This document shows, piece after piece, positions 1 through 11,219 of a stretch of DNA of 64,000 nucleotides. Origin of the DNA: Aedes albopictus (taxonomy: Eukaryota; Arthropoda; Insecta; Diptera; Culicidae). The stretch's first letter is position 1, and each line of letters opens with the position of its first letter. The notes beneath the pieces are model-generated. The model was not told where the DNA came from. It ran no database searches and was given only the letters and a program-made list of their open reading frames with translations. The translations under genes were made by a program, and so were the position numbers. Where the stretch lies: assembly GCF_035046485.1 (NCBI RefSeq), contig NC_085137.1:501104536-501168535 (forward strand), given 5' to 3'.

Positions 1-1640
1 GATACCGTCCTTACCAGCCGCTTTGTTGTTTTTGAGCTGGTGGATGGCATCCTTAACTTCCCTCAGCGTGGGAGTTGGTTCGTTCCCGTCCTCCGCTGCA
101 CCAACATAGTCATTTCCTCCGCTGCCTTGGTCCTCCGTGCCTACATTCTCTTCGCCATTCAGGTGCTCGTCGAAGTGCTGCTTCCACCTTTCGATCACCT
201 CACGTTTGTCCGTCAGGAGGCTCCCGTCCTTATCCCTGCAGATTTCGGCTTGCGGCACGTAGCCTTTGCGGGATGCGTTGAGCTTCTGGTAGAACTTGCG
301 TGTTTCCTGTGAACGGCACAGCAGTTCCATTTCCTCGCACTCCGCTTCTTCCAGGCGGCGCTTTTTCTCCCGGAAGAGACGGGTCTGCTGCTTCCGCTTC
401 TGTCTGTATCGCTCCACATTCTGTCGGATTCCATGCTGCAGCATTACCGCCCGCGCTGCATCCTTCTCCTCCAGAACCGCTCTGCACTCCTCGTCGAACC
501 AATCGTTTCGTCGACTCCGTTCTACGTACCCGATAGTGCTCTCAGCTGCGTTGTTGATGGCTGCTTTGATTGTACTCCAGCAGTCCTGTAGAGGGGCCAC
601 ATCGAGCACACCCTCGTCCGGCAACGCTGCCTCGAGATTCTGCGCGTATGCGGTGGCGACATTCGGTTGCTTCAGTCGCTCTAGATCGTACCGGGGCGGC
701 CGCCGGTAATGTACGTTGTTAATAACGGAGAGTTTTGGGCGCAGTTTAACCATCACCAGGTAGTGATCAGAGTCGATATTAGCGCCACGATAGGTCCTGA
801 CGTCGATAATGTCGGAGAAGTGCCGTCCATCAATCAGAACGTGGTCGATTTGCGATTCCGTTTGTTGTGGTGATCTCCAAGTGTAACGATAAGGGAGGCT
901 GTGCTGGAAGAAGGTGCTACGAATGACCATGTTCTTGGAGGCGGCGAAATCGATGAGGCGTAGGCCATTTTCGTTCGTCAGCTGGTGGGCGCTGAACTTT
1001 CCAATCGTCGGTCTGAATTCCTCCTCCTGGCCTACCTGAGCGTTTAGATCCCCTATGATGATCTTGACGTCGTAGTTTGGGCAGCGGTCGTACTCGCGTT
1101 CGAGCTGCGCGTAAAATGCGTCTTTGTCATCATCAGTGCTTCCGGAGTGAGGGCTGTGCACGTTTATTATGCTAATGTTGAAGAATCGGCCCTTGATCCT
1201 CAACCTGCACATTCTTTCGTCGATCGGCCACCAACCGATCACGCGCCTCTGCATGTCGCCCATCACTATAAAAGCTGTTCCCAGCTCACGTGTGTTGCCG
1301 CAACTCTGGTAGATGGTATGATTACCTCTAAACGTTCGCACCATAGATCCTGTCCAACACACCTCCTGCAGCGCTACGATTCCGAACCCGCGGTCCTTCA
1401 GTATATCGGCGAGTATGCGGGTGCTCCCGATGAAGTTGAGAGATCTGCAGTTCCACGTACCGAGCTTCCAATCGCAAGTCCCTTTTCGTCGCTGTGGTCG
1501 TCGCCATTGGTATCGGTTCGCATTCTTCTCTTGTTGATTTTCCGGTGCTAGTCTTTTTTACGGCTGGCTCGCAGGGCCTGACACCAACCCACTAACCCAG
1601 GGAGCTGGGCTTACCTTCCCGGAAGCTACGGGTTCTGCAT
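1..1640 (-). mobile_element. RTE-like non-LTR retrotransposon: endonuclease and start of reverse transcriptase
   Basis: Read on the minus strand, a long open frame runs off the window at base 1. It encodes an APE-type endonuclease with LGTWNCRSL near 1,470-1,445, ALQEVCW, the catalytic-region motif GDLNAQVG near 1,050, and SDHYLVMVKLRP near 760. This is followed by a charged linker and NNKAAGKDGI at about 33-1, the usual entry into the RT domain. The style (ALQEVCWTGS, NNKAAGKDG) is that of RTE-clade elements often mis-annotated as craniofacial development protein 2; clade assignment is from memory of the family. The upstream GC-rich segment, including ggcctgacaccaaccc near 1,575, recurs at 31,380-31,440 and is probably the element's 5' leader. 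The endonuclease frame looks unbroken, so this copy may be young. The RT and 3' end lie outside the window. Confidence 0.85.
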
Positions 1641-2290
1641 TGGCATTTCCTCCAACTACAGTGCTAAATAGCTAGGCTCGAGCGCCAGTCTTCGCCGGGG
1701 GTGGTGTTTTTAATGGGCGCCCAGGAGATAATATTTTACCTGAGCTTCCACCCCCTTTTGTATCATTATATGAATCGTTGTTTACATTCGTGGTGTTTTT
1801 TTTTAAACAGTTTGCCGGATCTGAGGCAGGATCGGGAATAGAACCGTGTTATTGATACACTTGCTCCTTCTCGCGCGGTGTCTCCGTACTAGACCAAATT
1901 AAATCGTCGGTCGCGAGTGATTAAAAGTGGTAATAGTTCTAAAAGTGGAAACCCTGTCGAATTCGAGGAACATCTTCCTTGATCACTGGTATTGACCGCA
2001 TCGGAAGGTAAGTTTTCAAGTGACCTGCAGTGATTAGCTGGATGCAACTGCTCGCTGGAAACGTTAAGGCAGAAGTCACCACCCGTCGTAACAAGAGCCG
2101 GAAGAAGGTCTACACTACAGTTGAGTTTTTTGTGCTTATAAATGCCGGATTTCATTCCCCAATGCCTCGCCCAACGCTTTAAAATACTTTGCAAGTGGCA
2201 TTTAGTTCGAAAGTAACTGGATCATGCGACCGCAGGGGCTTTTGTTTTGAGGTTCCGCTCGTGGTCGGTGGTGGTACATGCACTCAAGCG
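1641..2290. other. Unassigned intergenic sequence
   Basis: No gene or repeat was recognised. A 101-codon minus-strand frame (1,889-2,194) has no recognisable domain. The tract near 1,690-1,760 (cgccgggggtggtg, ccacccccttttg) may be part of the leader of the adjacent LINE. Confidence 0.4.
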
Positions 2291-2303
2291 TGGTAGATGC
2301 AAA

Positions 2304-2556
2304 GTTTTTTTTTATCTGTATTAACGAGATTTTTAGCCCTAGGCTAGTTCATCTCGAGATGCAAAGTGTTAAACCCATATTTTTGTGCCAAATTTTATTT
2401 TTTTTATCTGTATTAACGAGATTTTTAGCCCTGGGCTAGTTCATCTCGGGACCCACGTTTTACTTCCCTTCCGAAGGAAGAACTCACATTTTGCGAGTTT
2501 GTCGGGAGTGGGATTCGATCCCAGGTCCTCGGCGTGATAGTCAAGTGTTCTAACCT
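2304..2556 (-). mobile_element. tRNA-derived SINE, with a duplicated tail fragment
   Basis: On the minus strand the element reads gttagaacacttgactatca, then a pol III B-box-like ggatcgaatccc (2,511-2,522), a body with gaagggaagtaaaac, and the tail gatgaactagcccagggct followed by aaaaatctcgttaatac and an A-rich end. The tail is present twice, at about 2,396-2,450 and again at about 2,304-2,362. This suggests a second 5'-truncated copy. It resembles mosquito Feilai-class SINEs; the family name is not certain. The head is cut at about 2,555 by the next element. Confidence 0.7.
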
Positions 2557-2932
2557 AGGTGCTGCGGATAGAAACGGTTTTATTTTTCAAGCTAGCCAAC
2601 ACACACCAACACACTCCCGGCACACAGCTTGTAAACACGCACGAGCGTTAAATTTTCTTGCAAACACCTCTCTCAGCGCAGTTGTCAAACATGCCGTCGC
2701 GACGCTGTTCGGAAATGGTAAACATGATCAATCCACCATTATTCCAATTTTGTTGTCGTGTTCAAAGTTTATTATTTTCCATTCGTGATGGAAATTTGGA
2801 AGGATAGTTGTTACAAAATTAGCTAAAATGGACTCAAAACAATGTTTATTCTTCTCCTCGCTTTCCAACGGATTGATAGCGGCAAATGGAGATATCGTGA
2901 CAACAGTTTTGATTATATCCGCAGCACCTAGA
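2555..2932. mobile_element. MITE with inverted ends, inserted in the SINE head
   Basis: The left end reads ctaggtgctgcggatagaaa and the right end, reversed, reads ctaggtgctgcggatataat. Possible 4-bp flanks taac occur at 2,551-2,554 and 2,933-2,936. No transposase frame is present. It interrupts the SINE on its left. Confidence 0.55.
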
Positions 2933-2936
2933 TAAC

Positions 2937-3440
2937 AATACTCTTCAATCAAGCACACAGGTACAACAAGGTTTAACATAACCTCTATCTTCAATGTTTG
3001 GCTCCCGCTGAGAGAGCATATTGAGTCAGTCCGCGACACTCAGGTTCTAACCATCCAACCAGATCCGCTCCACAGTGTGCCAAAAATGCCAAACAACGGC
3101 ATTGAAAATCAGACAACAACTATTTCGCTTTTCTATTTTTAACTGCAAAAACTTTTTCTTGCGACAGAATGTCGATAACGCGATCCGCTCCATGACCCGT
3201 GTTTGAGGAACACTACTCATTGAAAACTTTCTTTGTTTCATTCTCCTCATGTTTTTTCGATCGCCGTCGCTTGTGTGTTACCACATTAAGTGTAGTACGC
3301 AGCTCAAAAGTACTGTGGAGAAGGATAGGACAAGAAATGGTCAAGAAATGATTTCACTGTTAAAATTTCTTGAGCGATCCGCAGCTGGAAAGAAATGAAA
3401 ATTGTGTAACGCTCGTAACGCCTGCCGAGCAAATCAAATG
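2937..3440. other. Unassigned intergenic sequence
   Basis: Nothing recognisable. Short frames (for example 3,047-3,250 minus) have no domain. The end (3,400-3,440) leads into the next inverted-repeat element. Confidence 0.4.
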
Positions 3441-3444
3441 GAGC

Positions 3445-3719
3445 TGTCACTTTTCCTTGCGGAAAAATATTCCGTTCAATTATTGTATGTTGCTTTCATA
3501 ACAAAACGCGCTGCCAACTTCCAGTCGGCATTTCTCAATCATCGCAACGAATCATGCACCACCTCTGCTGCTGTTTGTGTTAGTGAGATCGGAGAAACGT
3601 CAGACTCCCGCCTGCTGATTGGCTGCGACGACTCTGGCGACGGTTTCATCCGCGACGGATTCTAATCGTCGCGTTCGATAAGGGGGAAAACCGTCAATAT
3701 TCCTCAAGGAAAAGTGACA
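3445..3719. mobile_element. Short TIR element, copy 1 of a family also at 35.9 kb
   Basis: The ends are inverted copies: tgtcacttttccttg at 3,445 and caaggaaaagtgaca at the right end. The interior (gttgctttcataacaaaacg, gattggctgcgacgactctg, cggtttcatccgcgacgga) is shared with 35,924-36,375. That copy has an extra insertion exactly within gctgcgac. Non-autonomous, no transposase. Confidence 0.7.
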
Positions 3720-4270
3720 TTTCTTCCCATGCTAATCAGATGTCAAAATTCCTTTGGTAATTAGAGGGATTTTTTCTGGAGTGCTTTTCTTACCAGGTGC
3801 GTACAAGACTTTATAGTCCGCCGATGAGTTCGATTCATTGTCATCAACAGGGATAGGGTGCGACTCAAAACTCTTTGCGTGCCGCACACTCTGCTACGAG
3901 ACAGCACAACAAACTAGAAGGAGACGAGTACGCGCAATCGGTTGTGTGTTGCTCGCTTACTTTACCGCGCGCTGGAGCTCTCCTGTCTCTCACGCTCTGT
4001 CGTATGCACTCTCTCGGTGCTTGTCTCCGTGCTTAGCACGGCTTGATACTACATGATTGGAAAAATTTCGATTCGAATCAAACGACCCATCACTTGCCAG
4101 CCCTTGACAAGCTTAACAACTTTGCCGAAAACACAAACTCTTCAATTAATTTATAAATTGATTTTTTCTGTTTGGAGACGAGCACAGTCCCAAGCACCGC
4201 GCATTACTCCCTGCGCCGTAGAGCTAGTGCTGCGATTGTCTCTCGCACAATTACGAAAGCTCTCACTCAT
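3720..4270. other. Unassigned intergenic sequence
   Basis: Contains short frames (3,838-4,056; 4,053-4,370) without domains. No repeat partner was recognised within the window. Confidence 0.35.
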
Positions 4271-4271
4271 A

Positions 4272-4515
4272 CACTGGGAAAAAATCTTCATTTCTTCTAT
4301 GTGTCCGGGACATGGATTTTTGCAATGGGGGTTAACAAATGTTTTTCATCAGTGCGACTCATACTTTTGATGAGGCACCATACAGCAGCGACTCATACAA
4401 TTTAGAGCACATACTATTCATGTGCTAATTTGCCTGCGTAATCGGGTATTGGTTGCATATACTTTAGATGTGGTTTGGCACATGGATATTTGCCATTAAG
4501 TATGAGGCAATTTTC
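4272..4515. mobile_element. Larger part of a MITE cut by the 3.8-kb transposon (other part at 19,587-19,602)
   Basis: The outer end, cactgggaaaaaatc after TA at 4,270-4,271, is of the CACT(C/G)AGgaaaa type. Its inner end stops at the transposon boundary with gcaattttc. The matching start, cactcaggaaaattgc preceded by TA, is 15 kb away at 19,587. Joining the reverse complement of this piece to that start at the shared 9 bp gives one TA-flanked element. This is one of two breakpoint reconstructions supporting the inversion. Confidence 0.65.
4507..4515 (+). repeat. 9-bp half TSD gcaattttc (partner at 19,594-19,602, reverse complement)
   Basis: This abuts the left TIR of transposon copy A. The expected direct repeat is not at the right end of this copy (which has gattgaacc). 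Its reverse complement, gaaaattgc, abuts the left end of copy B. Confidence 0.9.
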
Positions 4516-5639
4516 AAATATACTATATTAACAATATAGGTCACTCTTACGATTTTTTGGCGACACCTTTTTAGTGAATGTGGCGCCACCATGCGTCAGA
4601 AGAGGTACTACTACACACTAAATGCATGCGTGCTATCCGAATGACGTTTATTCTGTCGAACTGTCATTGCATGGTGGGGATGCCCATTTCTTCTGAAATA
4701 ATCGATTAAACATAGATCGATTTTTTTTTTCAACTACTCAAATTAGAACAAATTTTATTCTCTCTTGAACAATTTCTGGCATATATTACACTAGTTTACA
4801 GCATTTTTGAACTCGGTAAGCTGATGATCGTTTTTGGTGTAGAATCATGCCCTGAGTTCGAAAACGCGAAGGAAAAAAATTACAGTAGAGCAGAAATTTT
4901 TTCGACTTTCCATACAAGGTTGATGATTTGAAATCGACTTTTGTTCTATTTTCAAGCAATGTCGCTCATTTCACACATCCTCATTCTCCGTAGTCAATGC
5001 TCTGATTGAGCTGAATTTTTTACTGTAACTTGCTTTCATATGATATGTCAAATAAACGTTGAGAAAGAATTTTCAAATTGTTTTTTTCTTATTGAAAAAA
5101 ATACATTTCTTCAAAAATTTTAGAAAATTTTGCTAAAATTTAAGGAGATCGTCCTCAAAACTCACCAATATCTTGAATTTCATCAATCTGACGCAAAATC
5201 TGCATTAAAATGATCGAAAGGTATTATATTCAGCTTTTAATTTATGGAAAAAGATTTAAAATTGGTTAAACAAAACGCAAGATATTTGAATTTTATTAAA
5301 TTCCATATTTTAAAAATTTGTAAAACTCGATATTGAGCTAAAACTCAAAAACTGTTCTACTTTAATTTTTTTGAAGCACGGTTTCGAAATCAGCACTAAA
5401 TTATGCTTCAAAAATTTTGGTCGTTGACAGAAGTTCACGACTTTCGTTTTATTTTGTAAACTAGTGTTATTGTCGCAGCACCAAATCGAAGTTGCGACTC
5501 GTGCGACATGCGAAGTTGCAGATGAGAAGTAAATTTGAACCGATAAACGTTCATAACAGACTAAAACACAGACGACCCAAATCGAACTTTCCGTTAGCGA
5601 GTGATGAACGGTATTTTCTCCGGAAATTAAACAAGAATT

Positions 5640-6970
5640 TCATTGTGGGATCCCTTTAAGAATTGCACCCTGGATTTTTTTTCTCCAAGATTCCTCCTGA
5701 ATCTCTTGAGGGATTCCTCCTAGAAATTATTCTGGAATTATTTTAGGAACTCCTTTCGGGATTGCCCAGGGAAAGCGTTCCAGCGTTCCTCCTCCATCCT
5801 CCAACATTTTTTTTTATCTGGGATTACATATCTCCATGAATAAAACGCAATCTGTGAAGTACCAGATTTGTAGTATACTGATTTGTATAATGACAAATTA
5901 AATTCTCCGTTACTGCAATAAAATGGTAACTGCAATAATGGTAACAAAAAAGCAAGGGTTTATTACTGCTTGTGTGATTTGATGCTGTTTGAGCAAAACT
6001 TTGGGTAACTGTGTTGTTGTATTCTCATTTAATGCAACTTCAACAACATATTTCCCCAAAGTTTTGCTCAAGCAGCAAGCATCAAACTAGGCTAAGAATC
6101 ATAATACCCATGAGTTTGCGCCGTTTCAATGCAGAAACGGAGAGTTTAGCATCTCACCATACAAAAAACCAACTCATTACTACAAATCTAGTATTCACTT
6201 ATTCCTTCTGGGAATCCCGGGAAAAAGTACTTCTGAAGACATTCCAAATTTATAGAAATCTTGGAAGGAATCACAAAAATAATTCCTGGAGGATTTCTGA
6301 TACTTCAAAGAGGGAACTTCTGAAGGAATCCTGGAAAGATCCCTCGATAAATATTAATTAAATTGTTCATATAAAATCGCGTTGGTGATTTACATAGTCA
6401 CTTTGGAATTTCTCCGAAATTTTAAAAGAAATTCCTTGAAAAATCCCAGAAAACTCTGTGGAAATCGTTAAAGGACGGAGTGAATTCCAGAAGCAACTTT
6501 TGGAGGAAAATACTGGTAGAAATCCCGGTTGAAATTCCCAGAAGGAGGAATTTTTGAAGGAACTCTTGGATAAATCCATGAAACAACTCCTGGTCGTTCT
6601 TGGAAAATTTTGGAGGAATTCCAGAAGGAACTCCGGGAGGTATTCGTAAAAAAACTCCTGAGGGAATTGTTGAAGGAGCTGAGCTTCTGCAGGAATCCAA
6701 GAAAAACTCCAAGAAACTCCTATAAGGGAATCCTATAAGGAACTTCTTGACGAATACTTGAAGAGAATTCTTGAGGATTCCTAGAATTAATTCTTGAAGG
6801 AACATCAGAAGAAATTGCTGGAGTAATTTCAGTAGGAACTCCTGGGGGTTCCTCGAGGAAACCTCTGGAGAAATTTAAGAAACAAAAACTTTAAATCAAT
6901 CTCTCAATGCACTCCTGGAGGAATTTCAAAAAGAGCTCCTGAATGAATCTCAGAAAAAACTAGAAGGAAA
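5640..6970. repeat. Degenerate GGAATTCC/TCCTGGAGG minisatellite inside copy A
   Basis: Irregular repetition of ggaattcc, ctcctggagg and cttcaagaa words at roughly 12-15-bp spacing, interrupted at 5,850-6,205 by an unrelated inverted-repeat element. Same sequence type as the blocks at 17.6, 32.2-35.6, 44.6-46.5 and 47.8-48.5 kb. Frames here encode only leucine, glutamate, serine and arginine-rich low-complexity peptide. Confidence 0.75.
5848..6205. mobile_element. Inverted-repeat MITE nested in copy A
   Basis: The left arm has agatttgtagtatactga and the right arm ctcattactacaaatct. An inner pair, gagcaaaactttggg (about 5,990) and ccaaagttttgctc (about 6,057), can form a stem. The same unit is present in copy B at about 21,706-22,063. 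Confidence 0.6.
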
Positions 6971-6971
6971 C

Positions 6972-7140
6972 CAAGGGGAATGACATATCCTTTTCTAATC
7001 GGAAAATCCGCATATATCCGTTCCCAACCGTTGCTAACCGCTGGTAACTGAGCCGCAGGTGTTGTTAGACGCGATTAACGATGGTTAGCAACGGATAACC
7101 AAACAACGGATTTTTCCGGTTAGCAAAGGAAAAGAGAAAA
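6972..7140. mobile_element. Diverged CAAGGGGAATGAC-end MITE nested in copy A
   Basis: The left end caaggggaatgacatatcct at 6,972 and the core (gttgctaaccgctggtaac, gttagcaacggataacc) match the MITE at 18,618-18,792. The right end is degraded. The reverse copy lies near 20,770-20,940. Confidence 0.65.
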
Positions 7141-7837
7141 CTGAGAAGTAACTTCCGTTGGAAAATCAGAATAATTTTACTAACTGAAGTTTAAGAATAT
7201 GAAGGCTATTTTTACTAACTGAAGTTCACCCAGAAGCCCATGACTGTATATTTAAAAATAATGAGCTTTGCAAGGATTTCGCGAAGATCGTGTAAATGTT
7301 TAATCTTTGACAGCACAATGTTCACACATCCAACAACAAAGGAAACCGATTAGTTCGGAATAAAACAACCAGTATTCGAATAAACTCACAGTTCACTTCG
7401 GAAGAACAACGAAATTAATCAAAATTAAATTTGACGGGTTCTATTCTCAGGTCCGGTCCCGGAGCTCATTTTTTGTAAGCACGGAACGCTCAAACGTTGA
7501 AATTTCGTGCATCTGTCCATTAGCTTGTGCACCCTTGGATTCAATGTCTTACACTCTGCTACAAGAAATTTGACGTGCATTTGCTTGGTGATCTTCTGGA
7601 TTTTTGTAAGCTATCCAATCCGATGTATGTATGTCAGCGTGGACATTAAGAAAGATGATATTAAAAGCCATTGTCAAAGGAAAAGAACAACCACCAGGGC
7701 AAAATATAAGTTAATTTTGAGGGTGAAAATTTTAAATTTCGAAGTGAAACGATTTCGGTGACGTTACAATGAGGGAGCATTCAAATTCTTCTACCGATGT
7801 ATTCGTAGATGTCATTCAATGAAATATAGCGCATTTA

Positions 7838-8066
7838 GTTCACCACTGGACTATCGCACGAGTTTTCATGAGTGCGAAAACGTAAATAAAGTGCGCGATT
7901 GCAACAAATCAACTTGGTGTGTTCAGAGCACTTATTCAGCATAAATCAAAGAAATAGTGCGCTGAAGATATCAACTGGATTTGATGCAATCGCCCACTTT
8001 TATTAACGTTTTCGCACTTATAAAGTCCGAGTGCGCAGTCCAGTGTTGAACTAAATGCGCAATATT
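7838..8066. mobile_element. Hairpin MITE nested in copy A
   Basis: Two arms of about 100 bp: gcgcatttagttcaccactg at 7,838 and, reversed from 8,066, gcgcatttagttcaacactg. Internal words such as gtgcgaaaacgt and gcgattgca occur on both arms. The DNA can fold into one long hairpin. The reverse copy is at about 19,850-20,080. Confidence 0.75.
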
Positions 8067-8308
8067 ATTTTGTTTGTGTATATTATAAATCGATTATTTA
8101 TTATTCGATTATTTTGGAACAAAAAACTTTGACACCCCTAACATCTTTTTTTCAGAAATGTCACCTTGCACGGTAAACAAAAATTGATCAAAATACAATT
8201 ATTGACTTTTTCTGGCAGCAGGTGGTGCTGTAATCATTCGTAAACGGCGTCTCCATGTCGTTGTATGTGAAAACACGAAGTGACCTATATTGTTAATATA
8301 GTATATTT

Positions 8309-8398
8309 GATTGAACCCATGACCTTCTGCATACGAATCAGAAGCGGTATCCACTAGACCACCAAGCCCGTCACTTCACCCGGCAGGGATGGCATGTC
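8309..8398 (-). mobile_element. Head of a tRNA-derived SINE, split from its body by transposon and inversion
   Basis: On the minus strand: TSD gacatgccatccctgccggg + tgaa (8,375-8,398), then gcttggtggtctagtggata (A-box-like tggtctagtgg), then gaaggtcatgggttcaatc (B-box-like), stopping exactly at the TIR of copy A. The body resumes at 23,395 (ggttcaatccctggcc) on the other side of copy B and ends at 24,030. It is followed by the second copy of the same 24-bp TSD at 24,031-24,054. The head-body junction shares the 9 bp ggttcaatc. Confidence 0.85.
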
Positions 8399-8770
8399 AC
8401 GCAGAAACTGTGCCCATTTACGCTCATCTTTCACTGAACTTCTCACTTGCATTTTTCTTTCAAAAGAGAAAGAGAAAAAACGCACAATAAAATGTACATA
8501 ATTTCTCTCACGCAGAGTTTTTGTGCGGGTGATTAGAGTGCTGCGTGAGAGCAATGAGAGCCCGCAGATCATAATCCCAGTGCGCAATTTCTGCGCACAC
8601 GCAGAAAAAACAGAACTCAGTGCACACGCAGTGTCTTCAAAGGGGTCAGTGTTGTTTGAGCATTTGGTGAACCGGAAGCATGCCAGTGAGCCCAAAACCA
8701 GGGGTATCAAATCCTGTGATATCAGAGACAAGCATACGTCTTAAGCTGGTCAAGTACTTACAGTTGATGG

Positions 8771-8995
8771 ATGTTTTGGTTCCAAATTCCACCAAAAGGC
8801 TGTGCTAGTGAGCTAACAAACTTTGTTTTTCAAATATATCAGGAAAATTTGCAAAAAATTGCAACGAAATTTCAATCTCATATATCTCATGATCCTGATT
8901 ACTTAGAGAGTTGGTGTCTTCGACAAAGTTGTTTGGCTGGTCAAGGACTAACCGATAATAAAACTTAAGATTCAAAATTCCACCGCTAGGCGGTG
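8771..8995 (-). repeat. Copy of a ~170-bp dispersed unit (cgcctagcgg / gccgaagacacc)
   Basis: Read on minus, it has accgcctagcggtggaattt, gaccagccaaacaactttg, acaccaactctctaagtaat and caggatcatgagatat. It is nearly the same sequence as 10,876-11,010. See the cluster entry at 10,137. Confidence 0.75.
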
Positions 8996-8999
8996 CTAC

Positions 9000-10130
9000 C
9001 CGAATAGAAAATTATGGTTCATGGTATTGTGCATATTATAAGATATTCATTTGTGGAATAATTACGATAAATATAATAATATATTTATGATTGAATGATT
9101 CAAGTCTTAGAAATTAGATCATTCAATACCTTTCAATAACCGCAGTATTAATGATAACGATTCCTTCTATGATTCATGAATAATTTTCAATAATTGGATT
9201 TCCATGAGTTCGCTGACCGTAATCAATAGTTAATGCTTTTTGACTGCACTTAGACCGTATAGTCATAACCGAAACGCAAATATGGTCAATTATAACAAGC
9301 ATACCTTGTAATCCTAGTCAAATCCGTGGTCTAACTCGTCAGCAAGCCCGTCAGTGCTTGAAAAAAATATTCCTGATGACCGATTCCCAATCACCAATAC
9401 TCGAGCCAACACTATCACGCTACCACGATTTTGTGAAGAACATGGGAAACATTACATGCCACAGGTGGTAGATGTATTCCCGTGCACATCCTCCGTCCAT
9501 CCGTCGTCACTGCGCTGTGAATATCGGCTCCGGCATGGATTTTCTCTGGGGTTCAAGTTACTAAATCGATGGATCAAAGAATTTTCCTGCGTAGATTTTT
9601 TTGTCCTTCGCGCCTTCACAACATTACTGCATTTCGATCAACTGCGAGCACAGATTCTGTTTGGTGTCGTGCGTAAACACCACCGAGAAACTATCAACAC
9701 CGATTGATCAGGTTCGATTCCCGATCCTTCAAATAAAAAACGCCGTCGAAGTAAACAATGATTCACATAATCGTCACCAAACTTGACAGTGTCCGACAAC
9801 TGCCCGCAGGGGTGTGCTTTTTTCCTGTCGGTAAAGTAGATTTGGTGAAATATTTCTGTTTTGTTTTTATTATTTGTCGTATCGTAAAATAGATGATACA
9901 GTGATTATAACATGTTTGATTCTGCAAAATTTTTGTTCGAGAAATCGGGCATTTTTGAATGGTAACGATACTTAACAACCCATTCGGCCTATCATCAAAA
10001 CTCCCGGAATGATAAATGCTATCATCAAAACGATTGGTCTTATCATCGATGTATAATCCACTTTATGATAGCACAAACAATTACTAAGGCATACGCTGTA
10101 CAATTATTGTATCATACCATTTTATTCGGG
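9000..10130. other. Unassigned A+T-rich stretch within the hAT-like element
   Basis: Two short frames (9,354-9,707 plus; 9,763-9,978 minus) have no recognised domain. A B-box-like ggttcgattcccgatcc at about 9,709 hints at a tRNA-related SINE ending in the sequence after it, but no convincing A box or tail is seen. Near 10,010-10,110 are several atgatag/tatcat words of unknown meaning. Confidence 0.35.
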
Positions 10131-10136
10131 TAGTGA

Positions 10137-11045
10137 GTTAGCAAATTTTGTTTTTCATAAATATCAGGAAAATTTGCAAAAAATTGCAACTAGCGCCGCC
10201 TAGCTGCAGAAACTTGAACCAAACGGTAATTATTCTGAAAGCCCTTGATATACCAAACAATTTTGCCGAAGACACCATCATTCTAAAGAATCAGAGTACT
10301 GAGATATGTGAAATGTAAAATTTGTTTGCTCTCTTGCGCCGCCTAGCGCTGAAATCACGAATCATACGGCCCATATTGTGAAAGCCCATGACCAGCCAAA
10401 CAACTTTGCCGAAGAAACCAACTCTCTAAGTAATCAGGATCCTGAGATATATTGGATGGAAATTTTGTCAGTGTTGCATCTGCTTGTCTATGATATTATC
10501 ACATAAATCACAGACAAATAGATATGTGACACTAACGAAATTTCAATCTCATATATCTCATGATCCTGATTACTTAGAGAGTTGGTGTCTTCGGCAAAGT
10601 TGTTTGGCTGGTCAAGGACTAACCGATAATAAGGCTTGAGATTCAAAATTCTACCGCTAGGCGGCGCTAGAGAGCAAACAAATTTTAAATTTCGCATATC
10701 TCAGCATCCTGATTTTGTAGAAAGATGGTGTCTTCGGCAATATTGTTTAGTAGATCATGGGCTTTCAGAATAATTACCGTTTGGTTCAAGTTTCTGCAGC
10801 TAGGCGGCGCTAGTTGCAGTTTTTTTGCAAATTTTCCTGAAATTTATGAAAAACAAAATTTGTTAACTCACTAGCACCGCCTAGCGGTGGAATTTTGAAT
10901 CTTAAGTTTTATTATCGGTTAGTCCTTGACCAGCCAAACAACTTTGCCGAAGACACCAACTCTCTAAGTAATCAGGATCATGAGATATATGAGATTGAAA
11001 TTTCGTTAGTGTCACATATCTATTTGTCTGTGATTTATGTGATAT
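10137..11045. repeat. Inverted cluster of a ~170-bp unit
   Basis: Plus-oriented units (10,137-10,495) are followed by minus-oriented units (about 10,500-10,880) and another plus unit (10,876-11,045). Each has a (g)cgccgcctagcgg box, a gccaaacaactttgccgaag box and a tcaggatcctgagatat box. The centre near 10,497 is a symmetry point with aaatcacagacaaatagata. Function unknown; the layout suggests foldback duplication. Confidence 0.7.
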
Positions 11046-11049
11046 CTTA

Positions 11050-11219
11050 TGCCGTTTTTCTTTATTATCCAGTTCCAACCTGGGTTGGAACTGGATCAGA
11101 TCACAGTTTCAACCCCAACCCGACTTCGGTTTCGCTTGTACTAAAGTTTGTTTGACGTTGTTTGTTTACACATTTTCCGCCAATCCAGTTCCAACCCAGG
11201 TTAAAAAAGAAAAACGGCA
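11050..11219. mobile_element. Harbinger-type MITE, TTA duplication
   Basis: The ends tgccgtttttcttt and aaaagaaaaacggca are inverted. TTA occurs at 11,047-11,049 and 11,220-11,222. An inner pair ccagttccaacctgggttgg and ccagttccaacccaggtt gives more pairing. TTA duplication with terminal symmetry fits PIF/Harbinger-derived MITEs. Confidence 0.75.

Larger units (their letters stand above)
4516..8308 (+). mobile_element. 3.79-kb non-autonomous TIR transposon, copy A (Mutator-like by 9-bp TSD)
   Basis: Bounded by a 30-bp perfect inverted repeat starting aaatatactatattaacaat and ending (inward) ataggtcact. The whole unit recurs in inverse orientation at 19,603-23,394. Comparing stretches by eye I found one substitution (a5336 versus c22575 on the opposite strand) and one homopolymer difference (ten T near 4,721-4,730, nine A near 23,181), so divergence is far below 1%; this was not an exhaustive alignment. 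No transposase-like frame is seen. Open frames on both strands are low-complexity or nested-MITE shadows. The interior is a patchwork: an inverted repeat at 5,850-6,205, GAATTCC-rich minisatellite at 5,640-6,970, a MITE end at 6,972, and a hairpin MITE at 7,838-8,066. Nine-bp duplications are usual for Mutator-like elements, which is the basis of that tentative label. Confidence 0.9.

Noticed and set aside
2500..2530. tRNA gene from the B-box-like ggatcgaatccc
   Set aside because: No complete cloverleaf. The body and tail after it mark a SINE. The same applies to 32,490 and 8,310.
9354..9707. 117-codon plus-strand frame as a gene
   Set aside because: No recognisable domain; it is inside a hAT-like element and possibly SINE-derived. 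Left as unassigned.
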